Origin: Spironucleus salmonicida
Taxonomy: Eukaryota > Fornicata > Diplomonadida > Hexamitidae
Direction: 5' to 3'
NCBI GenBank assembly: GCA_000497125.2
Contig: CM035322.1
Coordinates: forward strand, 442,001 to 506,000
DNA length: 64,000 nucleotides
In this document: positions 35,946 to 47,621 of the stretch, piece after piece
Layout of the letters: each line of letters begins with the position of its first letter
Numbering within the stretch: position 1 is the stretch's first letter
Made by a program: the position numbers and the translations under genes
The notes under the pieces: generated by a model
Databases searched by the model: none
What the model was told of the DNA's origin: nothing
Seen by the model: the letters and a program-made list of their open reading frames with translations, nothing else

Positions 35946-36224
35946 TCAATATTTGAAATTATTTTTAATAGCCTTCAGGATCCTTCGATCCTGACTTGCG
36001 TATACTATATCTGTTTTTTATTTTCTAATAATAGGTGGTTTTGCAGAGATAGTGGATTTTTCTGCAGTAGCTGAATTCGGTGAGTTCGATATCTGGATTT
36101 GATTAGATTGATATATAAGTTTGCACTACTCATAGGTTATGTTATTTTGGCGGATTGGTGGTAGAATAGAAGAGAATTTGTGCTGTTAACTTGTTAATGT
36201 ATTAGGAAAATTACTTTTCTTCAT
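35946..36224 (-). CDS. Hypothetical small basic protein
   Basis: This encodes 92 residues, disordered in character with Ser/Thr/Asn/Pro (TAEKSTISAKPP) and a basic end (DRRILKAIKNNFKY). No family was recognised. The reading frame was chosen over an alternative ATG because it stays open through the G+T-rich (on the plus strand) part. Two perfect short hairpins overlap the 3' end (35942-35993). Confidence 0.5.
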
Positions 36225-36335
36225 TTTTGAAAAATATTATTTATATAGAAGAATAAATATAAAGTAGATTTTTAGTAACGTAAAGTAAATATTATATTCT
36301 TATATAGTTAAAAATTAAAAACTGCCCTTTCTTTA

Positions 36336-36737
36336 ATGTCTCAAGAGTTAGTTCGTATTGATTTCTTGCGGAAATAAGTTGAATAACTATACAAAAAGCA
36401 GTCTTTAGATGAAATAAAACATAATATTAGAGAAATTTTAGGTAACTATGAGCGAAATAATACGTTGTAATAGCTAAAGTTAACAGATCTTAATAAAGAA
36501 GTTAATGTGTTTATAGGTTAAGAAGATTATAAGAAAAATCGATTTACCAGATTATTTGATGATTTTTCCGGTAAAGAAGAACTGATTGAACAAAATTTAT
36601 AGGAATTTGAAATTAAGGATTTCGATATAAATAATATCGAGGATTTATAGCTATAGGCAGATTTATTAGACGTCGATGCAGATATTGATACACAGCTGAG
36701 GAAAACGGGTGATATATAGGAAGATTAATTCGAATGA
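36336..36737 (+). CDS. Hypothetical helical/acidic protein
   Basis: This encodes 133 residues. A helical N-terminal two-thirds (VEQLYKKQSLDEIKHNIREI) is followed by an acidic tail (DLLDVDADIDTQ). No family was recognised. It converges on the giant membrane-protein gene with only 9 bases between stops. Confidence 0.6.
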
Positions 36738-36746
36738 GCATATTTA

Positions 36747-39700
36747 TCACTACAGCATTTCCAAAACTATTTCCACGTCCTAAGGTGATATTTTACCTTA
36801 ATGAATCAATATAAACTCAATTGCTTCTAAATAATTCTAATAATATGATTGTCCGCGTCTTACTAAGTTAAATAAGCAAATAAATCCAGATATACCTATA
36901 ATAAATTATATAATAGCTAAAGCTTCTTACTTTTTGAATATAGATAAAATCTGCCTTTAGCTCTAAGAAATACATGTATCTAAAACATGAGTAACTTACT
37001 ATAATAGTATATTATCTTCGTAAATACAATTATCGATAATATTTACAGCATCATGTTAATAGAAATACATCATTACCTGGTGTATCTTATTTTCAAACAT
37101 AAATTATATATTTTAATGTTTAGTGCAGTCATGAATAAATGATTGATGCAAATCATTATAACAAAGATTTGAAAAACTACTTAAATCATCAATATTCATT
37201 TCATATACTTTATATCTCAATAACTCGATATCACGTTTTGAAAATGTGATTTTTGAAAGTATAAGTTTAATAACATAAAATTTAGGAATTAATTCTTCAA
37301 ACTAGTCTCTATAGTTTAAATTAATTTAGTATTACGTGGTGAGTAAATGGTTTAATAAAATGCAAAGAAACCCTAGAATGATATAAACTATTAATATATA
37401 TATAAAAATCTTGAATTTTTTGAAAAAGTGTGTAGATAAGAATTTATTAGGAAATCCAGAAAATGATAAAATTCCATATATCAATATTATAACATACAAC
37501 AATACAATAGCGATGAAGTTAAGAGTAATATTATAATTGTGTTTGTTATGCAAATAAATTCCAGCTTCTGAAAGATAAGTCACGTAATTATTTAGTTTAT
37601 CTTACATAAGTTTAAGGATATCTCTAACCTTAATAAAGTCAGATTATTTGCATTTATCAAACCCTAAACGTTAAATATAAATACTGATACTTTAACCATT
37701 AATACTTAAATCATTTTATTATAATATGTGTAAAATACTACATTTAATTTCTTAGTAAGGGGATTTTAAGTTTAATACATTTTAAGAGAAGTATTTACTT
37801 GAAAGAATAGAAACAAGTTCTGATGGATATAAATTACCTAATAAATTAGCAAAAAGGCCTAGCTACTTCGAAATTTCTAAGATTTCTTCTACTTTTTTAA
37901 AATAATCCCCTTAGTTACATTAATCAAAATAAAAAACTAACTGTATTGTTATAATGACTAAATAAGAGATAGTCAAAAATAGTTTTGCTTTCATATTAAC
38001 TTTCATCAATAAAAATGATAACAAAATAATAAGTAGTATCATAATCTATTCTAAATTATAATAATTATAATTATAGTGTAGACTTAAATCATTATCTTTA
38101 ATAAATTTTTCTAAATGTTTATGGATACCGTTAAGTGAAATAGCTAAATGATTACGAGTGTCACGTCTAGGATTTAATAATTACATAGAACTTATATTAG
38201 TAAGCTCTGAAAAATATGAAGATGCACCTTATGTCACCTCAAAATCCGTGATACACTAAAAATTTTACTATTCAAATTAATTAGAATTATTAAATAACTG
38301 TGGAGATCTATTAGAAATCATCCACTCTTTCACATCTTATAATAGATGTAAAATAAAGCAACTTGCAATTTATTATGGCCCTCCTTAACCTTCGATTGCA
38401 AAATAACTTTAAATATCATCACTAAGGAAGGATTTTATCTCAAAATTAATTTATGTCATAATTAATTCAACTTCCTAGTTGGATAAAGTAAACTAATTAT
38501 CTTATAACATCGAATTATACGAACTCAGATTAATTAAATTATTATGCACCTTAACTATAGATGCTAAATCTTCTGTATAATACCAATCTTCTTAAGAAAA
38601 ATTTTAATTTTTTTTAATTTAGTATGCGATAAACTTTGATAAGTTAAAATTAAATGCTACTAAAAATATTAGTAAAAAGAAAAACATAACAATATATTAA
38701 TATATATTAATCTTTTAAATAACAGTTATTTTCTTCTTTGTGGTTAAATATAATCCTAATTGGTATAAGAAGAAACTTTTTTAGTACATAAAAGCTAGTA
38801 ACCACATAGCTGTACAAAATAATAAGGGATAAAAATTATAAACTGATAAAACAGATGATTTAAAGCGAAAAAATATTTAATTATACAAAATAGTTTTATC
38901 TTACCAATCTTAAATAATTTAAGATATAAAATTATTTACAACAAATTTTCCTAGCTACTTTTAAGATTTTAGTTAAAAACAATATTATTCATTAGATATA
39001 GCTGTTTATATAAAGTTGCTATTTCTGATTATTTTTTTAGGATATATTATATCTACATTTTCTAAAAAATATCTTTTTTTATTAACTAGGTTATACAATT
39101 ATTACAATGAAAAACTTTAGCTAGAAAGATTTTAATTAAATTTTCGATGAATAAAAGCATCACATAAATATGAAGGCTCAATATTTTTTATATTACGGGT
39201 TTGTATAACTCTGTCATTTTACTACAATACAAAGAAAACTATTCCTGCAACACATTATAATGCAACAATTATATAAAAACCATACCATAAATGCTTTTAT
39301 GATTTTAGTTCACTTATAAAATATTACTTTATTTCTTTATATAAATTAGTCTTTTAATACTATACACTACTAAATATTGACGTAAAATCAGCGTGATTAG
39401 TAGTTACTAATTATGTTTAAGTAATACAATCATAGCTTGAAGATTCTTAAAAGTTTAATAATAATTGATTATTACGTAATAGAATCACGCTTTAATAGGA
39501 AATCTACTTACTTAGTTTAAAAGTATTGACAAACTAAATTAGTAATTAATGATAAACCTATGAATGATAATAGTGCTTCTATAAAAATTACAGTTATTTA
39601 ATAATTAATTTCATACAGCACACTTTATTATAAAATTTATCTAAACTTGGATATTCTTCATTAATATTTATAAGACTATACAAATATTAAACTTGCTTAA

Positions 39701-40775
39701 CCTTTTAACCAATAATTTGACAATCATACTATGCAAATAAAAGATTACTCTCTTACATGTTATTTGATATCTTGTTATATAAAATATTATCTAGAACTCC
39801 ATTAATATTAAAGTTTATAACTTTATAAAAATAGCCATTTTAACCATCTAAATTATCCATTGATATTTACTAAGAAAGTAATAATAAATCATTAAAATCC
39901 TTTTAATTGTGATTATTCATGAATTTATAATACTAATTCAATATTTTAAATAATAATATTTGGTGTTATTTTAAACAGCTTTCGTCATACTCTTCATTTT
40001 ATTAAATTGCCAATTTAACTGAGAGAACAGAATTAACTTGCCTAAACGAAAAAATATTTCTAATAAATGATAACATAAAATAAACGAAAATAAGGAACAC
40101 TAAACAGTTGGGCGTGAAAAGTTTAATTTATCTAGTACTTGCAAACTTTTAAAATATTTAAATAAAAGTATAAATAGATACTACGAAATCTTCATAAAAT
40201 GAATATCTGTTTTTCGAATAATAGTTCCATTATATTGATTTAAATATGATTAAGCAAAATCTAACTAATAAAATAAATATGAACATCTAATAAATTTATG
40301 TTATGATTCCTAACCCGATAAAAAAAATGTCATATATCTATTAGACTACTTTAAAGATAAATAATTAAGGCTGCATGTATATTTATAGTAAAAATACTGC
40401 AATATAAATAGATTTAACTGTAGTCATAATTAAAAATTGTATGAAAATAAGTAAAAAACTCTTACTTAACATGTTTATAAAGAAAACTGGCAAAGATGTA
40501 AATTAGAGACAAATAATAATATTAATGCATATTTTATACTTATACTAATTAAATCTAAGCAATAATAAAAATATAGAGACTAGAATAAGTTATATTATAC
40601 TTAACGTGATGCTTAAATATGTGAAAAAAATATTATGCTAAGTAACATTTGTTATACTTAGTGAGATAACTCCAAATAAAAATAGAGTATTGAATATTTT
40701 CTATGCTTTTTCGATAGGTTCTGATTAATTTTATAAAAAATATTTTCTGTTTAATTCAATTACTAATTTGAACAT
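36747..40775 (-). CDS. 1342-residue multi-pass membrane protein
   Basis: The frame is free of TGA over 4.0 kb although very A+T-rich, and starts at ATG 40775. The N-terminal 230 residues contain six or so hydrophobic spans (for example LFLFGVISLSI, IILVSIFLLLLRF-like and FIFILLVRFCLIIF). Long polar parts with many Asn/Gln follow, separated by single spans near 285, 540, 690, 930, 1055 and 1100. The last 30 residues are an amphipathic helix ending EIVLEMLQ. The layout recalls large cyclase- or tenascin-like receptors of protists, but no catalytic domain is visible. The function is unknown. Confidence 0.75.
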
Positions 40776-40862
40776 TATCAAAAAGAAGTAAAATATTTTA
40801 ATTATATAATAATAATATATTAAAAATATTAAATTATTATTAATATGTATCATACTAAATTA

Positions 40863-40877
40863 GGGCGGCTAGCTCAG

Positions 40878-40908
<31 letters not shown>

Positions 40909-40935
40909 CCCCGGGTTCGATTCCCGGGTTGTCCA
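40863..40935 (+). tRNA. tRNA-Ala (anticodon UGC)
   Basis: A full cloverleaf can be drawn: acceptor GGGCGGC with GTTGTCC (several G-U pairs), D arm GCTC...GAGC, anticodon stem CGCGC/GCGCG with loop TTTGCAT giving UGC, and T arm with GGTTCGATTCC. An A discriminator follows; CCA is not encoded. Internal box A (TAGCTCAGTTGG) and box B (GGTTCGATTCC) promoters are intact. No intron is present. It reads GCA alanine codons. Confidence 0.97.
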
Positions 40936-40989
40936 AATTTATCAGATATTAAGGTAAATTTTTGCTTTAAATCTTAATCTTAGAAAAAT

Positions 40990-41613
40990 ATGAAAATAAA
41001 TATAGATAAAATTCTTCATTATCCAAGCCAACCCCAGTTTTTCTATTCTTATATAATATGCTTCATCTACTCTTCATTCTTTCTTAATTATACAACACTT
41101 GCCTATCTAGCCTCAGTTGCTTAGAATTTATAGAATTTATAGCTTTTTTCTCTATTTAATGAAATTCTTATTTCCTTTTCAGTTACCATAGTTTCTGGTT
41201 TATTTCTAGGTTCTATGAAGGAAAGCATATTATTGACCAGTGATATAGGAAATGTTGGAAGTGTATATGCGGTCATAAGATAGTTAGTAACATCTGGAAT
41301 AAATTTTTTTGATACAAAGATAACATCATTAATATATGACTCATACTACAATAGAGACTGTGCAGTTAAAGTTATTGTAGCAAATTTCGGTGGACGAGGA
41401 TAAAATGGCGAAAGATCTGGTATATCTTCTGTTTCATTGAAGTCAATGGATTTTACTGGTCCAAAATGGCTAAATATTTAATTTAATAGAATTTAAGAAG
41501 CAAAAATGGGCAGATTATATGCTTTAATACTCTTAGACCCAATCTTATCTGTAAATATATCACACACTTTATTATTAGAGATTCTTACTTTTAGGATCTT
41601 CATATAGAAGTGA
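40990..41613 (+). CDS. Hypothetical membrane-anchored protein
   Basis: This encodes 207 residues. A hydrophobic segment around residues 17-45 (YIICFIYSSFFLNYTTLAYL) is probably a membrane anchor. The rest forms alternating beta-like strands with a Gly-rich patch NFGGRGQNGERSG. A second hydrophobic stretch lies near the C-terminus (LLLEILTFRIFI). No family was recognised with confidence. Confidence 0.55.
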
Positions 41614-41844
41614 AAATAATATAAGACACTATATAATGTATTTAAATATAATGATAAATTTAACTATATATTTTTATATATTATTATGAAGCATATATTT
41701 TTTCCAACTTCATTTAAGTAAATCATAAACGTATAGAATAAAAAAGGAATATTATTTTTGTGATTATTAAAATAAAATATAATAAATAAATTTTTAATTT
41801 TCATATAATATATACAATTAATATGCATTTCTTTCTCAATCAAA

Positions 41845-43527
41845 ATGAAGTCTACAACTTATTCATTTGCTCCAACAAATACTGATGCATAGTGTGCAGC
41901 TACAGCTCATGCATATTTGTAACGCTAATTAAATAACGAAGCAACATCTTGTACATTTCATGTTACACCATAATCATAATTTATTCATGATTTTTATGAC
42001 ATCAAAATTCCTGAAGAAATAAATGATGTATTCCCAAGAGCTAGGCATATTTTAGAAGAATCTACTGTTTATCTCAAGGACACTGATTCAGTAGCAAGAG
42101 TTTTAGAAGTATGTGCACTGTATAATAAGTAGTTCTATCCAGTTTTAAATAGTGAAGAAAAAGTATCTGGTGTGATAGGCATTAAAGATTTATTCTTAGC
42201 TCTTATGAATCCTAGGGAAGAAAAAGCTCTGACTTCAGTATAAACATCCATTTTAAATATAAACATTGCTTTAAAGGGCTATTAATCTAGAATTGCATAA
42301 GATGCAGATAAAATTAAGAATTATGAAATTTACACAATATGCTCTGATTTTCCGTCATTCTTAGAGGCATTTTCTGGTTTTTCTGACGAAGATTGGAAAA
42401 GAGGTATTTTTATTACTTCTAAAAATGAAGATATAAATTTCTATATTAAATAAAAACCAGCAGGTCTTTTAATTATTACAAAAAATTATGAAAAGCCTAT
42501 TAACTTAAATTTAGCGGAGGATGCACAAATAAAAGTTAAAGGCAATATTTAGCGTCATTTGTAGGACTCAGTATGTGATATTATCGAAACAGAGATGACT
42601 GCATAATCAGCAGCTCTTTTAGTTAAATAATCTAGTCCTATTATACTTTACTTAAGCAAAGATTAAAACGCAATTTGTTCTCACTTGGCCACTTTAGACG
42701 ACATAAAAAAGCGCTTATTAAGATATTAAAATTTACCTGGTGTTGTGGTAGTAGATGATAACTAGCGTATAAAAGGAACTATCAGTAGAGATTAGTTGGC
42801 AAGACAGAGCATTATTTAAATTCATTTAGTTGGAACTAATAATATGATTTCTAGTATTGACGGAATATAGTCTAGTGGTGTTGAGATATTAAGTATAACC
42901 GATAATCATCATTTGAATTAAATTGAAACTGATAGACCACTTACGATTTATTGTAGAAATGTATCTTCAACAAGCACATTAGTTACAGAGTAATTTTAAG
43001 AAATTGGCATTGTACCTCCTATTTCAATTGCAGGTTTATTGTTAGGTGGTATATTAACTGGTACGAGAGGGCTTACAAAAGCTACTGTATTAGATAAAAA
43101 GTGTTGTGATTACTTGTCATTAATTCTAGGAAAAGACTGGACAGAATTAAATACATAAATAATGCATGCTGTTTAATTTTCATTATCTAAAGAAGTCATA
43201 CTTTCTGACTGCAAAAGCTATGCTTGCAAAGATGGTAAGTTTAAAGTATCTCAAATTGAAATTTAGGATGTATAATGTCTTTAATCTACTTTTTGGGAGT
43301 AAGTTAAAGATATTCTAGGATAAGTTTAAGGAAAAGATGTATTTGCAGGATGTTTTGTAACAGACATGGCCAGAGAAGAAAGTATGTTAGTTATTACAGG
43401 GTCTTAAAAATATATTGACTGTATTACATATAAATTATATTAAGGAATAGATAGTGTTTTTGATTTAGGATCTGTCCTTAGTAGGAAAAAATAGTTGATT
43501 CCTACTCTGTAAGCGATGTTTGATTGA
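41845..43527 (+). CDS. CBS-domain family II pyrophosphatase homologue, probably inactive
   Basis: This encodes 560 residues. Family II inorganic pyrophosphatases hydrolyse PPi with two metal ions bound by a DHH core. The CBS-containing subfamily inserts two CBS domains that sense adenine nucleotides, and this order is visible: start (1-50), CBS 1 (ESTVYLKDTDSVARVLEVC, YPVLNSEEKVSGVIGIKDL), a long insert, CBS 2 (LPGVVVVDDNQRIKGTISRD), then the DHH remainder IHLVGTNNM, ILSITDNHHL, PPISIAGLLLGGILTGTRGLT, and a DHHA2-like C-terminus. Metal ligands are eroded: the GHxxPDTD motif reads FAPTNTD, the VDHN motif reads VGTNN, and DHH reads DNHH. It is likely a nucleotide-sensing pseudoenzyme (inference). 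Confidence 0.82.
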
Positions 43528-43580
43528 GAACTAAACTTTTATATATTATATAAATATGTAGTAATATATTAATTTTAAAA

Positions 43581-44282
43581 ATGCGCGTAATAACGGCTTT
43601 GGAAGATTTACATATTACTTACTATAATGTAAAGACAATAAAAGATAAATTTATATCTAAGGGATAGAATATACCTCCTTTTGTTATAATATATGGTTAA
43701 ACTTATAATATTGATTAGGAATAAGCGGTTGATTTAATCAAGAAAAATAAAATCCAAGTTGATATATATGAGACTGTCGTATTTGAAGAAAAAGATGGAT
43801 CCAAAGTATATGACCCTAAGAACAATTATATTGCTCTTAAAGAAATAGATATAAAATATACTAAGGGCGAAGGTAAAATATTAAAGTTCCCATTTAGGCC
43901 AGATGAATGTATACCTCCATTTAGACTTTAAGTATATGTGAGGTAAGATTTAACAGAAGAAATAAATAAAGGTTATGTTAAACCAGAAAATATTATCGAA
44001 TTTATAGATCCAACAATGACAGTTGATAAGCTAGTTGAAGATTAAAAAGAAATATTATTGCAGACAATTCATCCATACGACGAATAAGCTAACTATCAGA
44101 CTGAAATGTTCCTAAAGATACCTTATTAATATGTGTCAAATAATAAACTTTATATATAATTAGTAGGGATTTATTCTAAAGAGTCTATTCCTCTTGAATT
44201 TGAAAATCATAATGTTTTCTTCAAAAGGTTAAGCTTACAAAAATTTATAAATAGAGGATAAGTAACTGAAGTATTAAAGTGA
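43581..44282 (+). CDS. Hypothetical 233-residue protein
   Basis: This encodes 233 residues, Lys/Glu/Ile-rich, with alternating strands and helices and repeated Pro-bearing blocks (PFRPDECIPPFRLQVYVRQD). No family was recognised. It starts 53 bases after the pyrophosphatase homologue stop on the same strand and converges on the next gene with 4 bases between stops. Confidence 0.65.
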
Positions 44283-44286
44283 GGGA

Positions 44287-44946
44287 TCATTCATTAGTCA
44301 CTCTAAATCTTTATAACTACCTACTCTCCATTTATTAAAAATCTATATTTTCATAACCTTTTTCGCTATGTATATCAGCAAATTTAAGGCCTTGGTCTCC
44401 ATATATATCAATTTTAGAAATAGTATTAAACTTACGTAATTAATCTAAAATTTAAGAATTTAGTTCAGAGTATTATACTTTTTAACTCGATGTATCATGT
44501 AAATTTCTTGATTGCAATAATGGAACTTTAATAATAGTTTAATCTGCTTTTTATAGTTCTTATTTTTCCATAACAACTGATAATTTAAGTTAATCTGATT
44601 TATTTTATATAGTTACCGGGCTTTAAATCGTAGAATCTGGTAAAACCACATTCGGTGTATCAATATTTTTTAATTGCTATTCTGCTAACTAGTCCTTACA
44701 ATATAAATGCTTGGAAATAGTACTATTTTAAAATGGACTTTTAGCACGTCTTAGATTTGAATTTAATGAAGAATCAGCATCATTAATTTTTTATTAAATT
44801 AATATTGCTATCTTTTATTCTTTTGTTAGCTATACTCTATGTTTTTTTTGGCTAAAGCCTGTTGATAATTACGGCTAGATTGGTTTACCATTTATATGAT
44901 TAGGTAATATCAGATTTTATTTGCTGTTAGCTTGAATAAGAACCAT
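44287..44946 (-). CDS. Hypothetical Gln/Ser-rich protein
   Basis: This encodes 219 residues, with Ser/Thr/Asn-rich sequence throughout, a coiled-coil-like segment near 100-130, and a C-terminal IDIYGDQGLKFADIHSEKGY that looks more ordered. No family was recognised. About 25 TAA/TAG codons lie in the frame. Confidence 0.6.
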
Positions 44947-45386
44947 TTATTAGTCCTAAGTTTTATGTTAAAATTCTACCTAGGTTTAAACATTTTAGGT
45001 AAGACCTTACCCCATTAATCGCGGATAAATAATAAACATATTATAATTATGTATAATATTTATTTATAGAAAGTGGTTAAATTATTTAGTAATTTGTATA
45101 GAAACCTAGGATTTAAAATATTTTGAGATCTTTACTATGTGTAGTTGTAAAATAAAAATTCAATAATAAAAATTTATTTATATAGAAAGTGTTATGGAAT
45201 TATTAATCTGAATGATATTATTTTATTTTTCATTTACTCTATACTTGATAATCGCTTATTTGGACATATAATGATTAACAGAGCTCTTATTATACTTTAG
45301 CATCATAAATAATAATTTATATAAGTATTTAATTATTATATAAATTAATTATTTCTATAATATGATTTTTACTTTCCTATTTATAA
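44947..45386. other. A+T-rich intergenic region
   Basis: About 440 A+T-rich bases lie between divergent genes. No gene or repeat was recognised. Confidence 0.5.
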
Positions 45387-45623
45387 ATGCCTAAGTGCGC
45401 TTCTAAAAATACAACTAAGTCTGCAGATAAACCTTCCACCACTAAGCCTTCTAAATCTGTAGACAAATCGGAAACCAAAAGTACATTGTCACCTGCTCTC
45501 TAGAAAGCATAAGAAACTCGCAGAGCTAATGCTAATGCAAAGAAAGAGCAAAAGCTTAAACGCCAAGAAACCATGAAGCGTGTTGCAGCTACACGTTTAG
45601 CTAAAAGAGCTGACAAAAAGTGA
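45387..45623 (+). CDS. Small lysine/alanine-rich basic protein
   Basis: This encodes 78 residues. The N-terminal half is Lys/Ser/Thr-rich (KPSTTKPSKSVDKSETK) and the C-terminal half is a basic helix (RRANANAKKEQKLKRQ, TRLAKRADKK). It resembles nucleic-acid-binding tails of linker-histone or ribosomal type, but no signature decides. It is somewhat more G+C-rich than the neighbouring A+T DNA. Confidence 0.65.
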
Positions 45624-45959
45624 CGAATTTTATCTACACAAATTCTCAGATATATTTTAAAACCTCTTCTCTCTATATTTTAATAAATTTCTTAAGTATT
45701 ATTATATAATAATATTTACTAAAATAATTTTGATTGAGAAAATTTACTATAAGTTTAAACTTTATTTATAACTATATTTATAATCTAAATTCTACTAAAT
45801 ATATTCTAATCTTTAAATTATAGTAACAAAAAAAGGTTAATTCATAAGAAATTTGAAAATTAATACACTAAATGACTTTTACATTTATATGATAATGTTA
45901 TATAGATCAGGGAATATAAAATTAATAATAAATCTATTAAAATTGGTTGAGCTCAGGCA
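45624..45959. other. A+T-rich intergenic region ending at a G+C boundary
   Basis: No gene was recognised. Base composition changes sharply from A+T-rich to G+C-rich at about 45945-45960. Confidence 0.55.
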
Positions 45960-46613
45960 GAGCACCTTAACCTAGCACGCGGTCTGGACTGGTTTTTTGG
46001 TGATAACCACGTCAACGGCGTCCGGAATGTCTGGTGCACCGTAGAAAGTGACCTGGTAGCCGTCGGCAAAAACCTACGAAGATGCTATGCCGTATTTGAG
46101 GAGGAACTCTGCATTCTTGTAGTAGTTTACGCCGTGGATGCCCACTTTGCCCTTGAAGCCGTACAGGATTGCGAGCGCTGCGATGGCCGTTGGCTCGGTG
46201 AACTACGTCCAGGTTGTGTTGAACTACCGCATAAGGACCATCTTGGCACACGCCTCGGCCGCTGACTTTGGGGAGTCCGGTACCGCTTCAGAGATGACCT
46301 GGCGCGGTCGCAGCTCGAAGTCGGCGTCCAGAGCCGCATAGCAGTCACCGGACCAGAACCTAAAGTGCCCGACCCGCTGGCCGCCACGCTGGAGGACCGA
46401 AACTGGCTGGCCGTCGAACTTCGTCTTCTGGGCGCCCAGAAACTGCGCCAGGAGCGAGGGGAACAGGGCCTGGAGCTGGCCCGCGGGGACCCAGCAGGGC
46501 CAGCAGGGCGAGTCGGCGAAGACCAGGAACTCGTGCTGCGGCTGGAACCTCTGCTGCAACACGGTGGGGAGTACGCTGGGGAGCAGCGAGCACTGGGGAT
46601 ATGGAGAGTCCAT
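45960..46613 (-). pseudogene. G+C-rich N-terminal fragment of the giant-protein family
   Basis: From ATG 46613 about 215 residues align with the N-termini of the 2140-residue protein (53552) and its partner (53781): CWPCWVPAGQLQALFPSLL, VGHFRFWSGDCY and KGKVGIHGVNYYKNAEFLLK correspond to their WISALEAATF, VSQFRFPGGDMY and KGKIAVFGYDYYATAQRLER. Homology stops near 45960, exactly where the G+C-rich DNA ends. The frame runs on without TGA into A+T-rich spacer, so it has no proper 3' end. It is read as a truncated third family member; expression as a short protein is possible. Confidence 0.7.
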
Positions 46614-47621
46614 TCGTGAAGCGGAGTGGAGGGGGTCCGCACATCAGGATATAATAGGGGGCCTGGCGCGGCAGATGGCTCGCTGGGCAAATAGTATATA
46701 GTATCCGATAGTTCTGCGAACCACGCAAATGGACACCGCCAGGAAGTTCGTCATCGTAGTGGCCAACGGCACGCTCTTCGACGCCAGCTTCACCCCGTGC
46801 GCCGCGGCCTTCCAGACGCTCAGGGCCGTGCAGGACAGGTGCAACAAGCTGCTCGTGGTTACGAAGGTGGACGGCGCGGAGCAGCAGGAGGCCGTGAGGC
46901 AGCAGATGGCGGCGCTGCTCCCCAACGTGCCCGCGCACCACCTGCTGTTCTGCGAGCAGGCGAAGAGCATCTACAGCTTCGTGCGCCAGTTCGACTCGCT
47001 GGTGGACCTCGTGGTGGACACGTTCCAGGAGAGCTACGACGAGACCGCGAAGTTCTACCCCGGGAAGTACCACCTCGTGCAGCAGACGCTGGACCGCGTC
47101 CTCTGAGTTCCTTTATGTTCAGTAAACCATCACTCGTACTGGTTGCACAGGAACAGGTAGGTGGCCAGGGCCATCTTCCGCTTGTACAGCACGTCGTCGC
47201 CCTGCACGAGCTTGTTCAGGGGGTTGTGGCTCATCACCTGCATGGCCTTCAGCGCGCTGTGGATGTCCTCCTTCATCTTCTGCACCTCCGTCTCGCCGCG
47301 GATGATCATGTCGCGCATGTTGAACGCGTGGAAGTACGCCAGGTCCAGCTGCCCCGCCACGAAGTCCCGCACCAGCATGTCCATCTCGGGCCGCTTCGCC
47401 TCGTTGCCCGTCTGGTGGTAGATGAACTTGTCTAGCCGGCTGAAGATCACGCTCGTCTGGTCCCGGTCCACCTGCAGCTCCGTCAGGGCGAAGTCCCGCA
47501 GCAGCCGGTACGATTCCCGGATGCGGGTCGTCGTGCGGTCCAGCGCCTGCGGCTTCTCCTTGATCATGAACGAGTACAGCTTGCCCCAGTCCTGCGAGTT
47601 CACGCGCTGACAGCTGCTCAG
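46598..47621. repeat. Left arm of long inverted repeat 2
   Basis: This is the reverse complement of 62977-64000 (paired positions sum to 110598). Over 46598-47609 I see one substitution (47487 versus 63111, synonymous). A second mismatch at 47610 is followed by 11 matching bases and then divergence. The outer limit is set only by the window's right edge. The G+C-rich block continues out to about 45945, which predicts a longer arm. Confidence 0.95.
46729..47106 (+). CDS. Small G+C-rich protein, possibly Pex22-like (copy 1)
   Basis: This encodes 125 residues with no in-frame TAA/TAG. It has an alpha/beta order: strand FVIVVANGTLF, helix, strand NKLLVVTKVDG, helix, then HHLLFCEQAKSIYSFVRQFD. 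The last part resembles the Pex22-like pattern in which a strand ending LFC is followed by SFVRQLEPD. Pex22 anchors the Pex4 ubiquitin-conjugating enzyme at peroxisomes, so the match would be surprising in an anaerobe and is only a suggestion. It diverges from the N-terminal fragment at 46613 across 115 bases and converges on the giant gene. The whole gene lies within the inverted repeat. Confidence 0.75.
   Translation: MDTARKFVIVVANGTLFDASFTPCAAAFQTLRAVQDRCNKLLVVTKVDGAEQQEAVRQQMAALLPNVPAHHLLFCEQAKSIYSFVRQFDSLVDLVVDTFQESYDETAKFYPGKYHLVQQTLDRVL

Noticed and set aside
46797-47435. Long open frames in other frames of the G+C-rich block, including Arg/Gly/Ala-rich ones on both strands
   Set aside because: They are shadows. 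G+C-rich DNA has few chance stops, and only the frames at 46729 and 47130 align with paralogues or have balanced composition.
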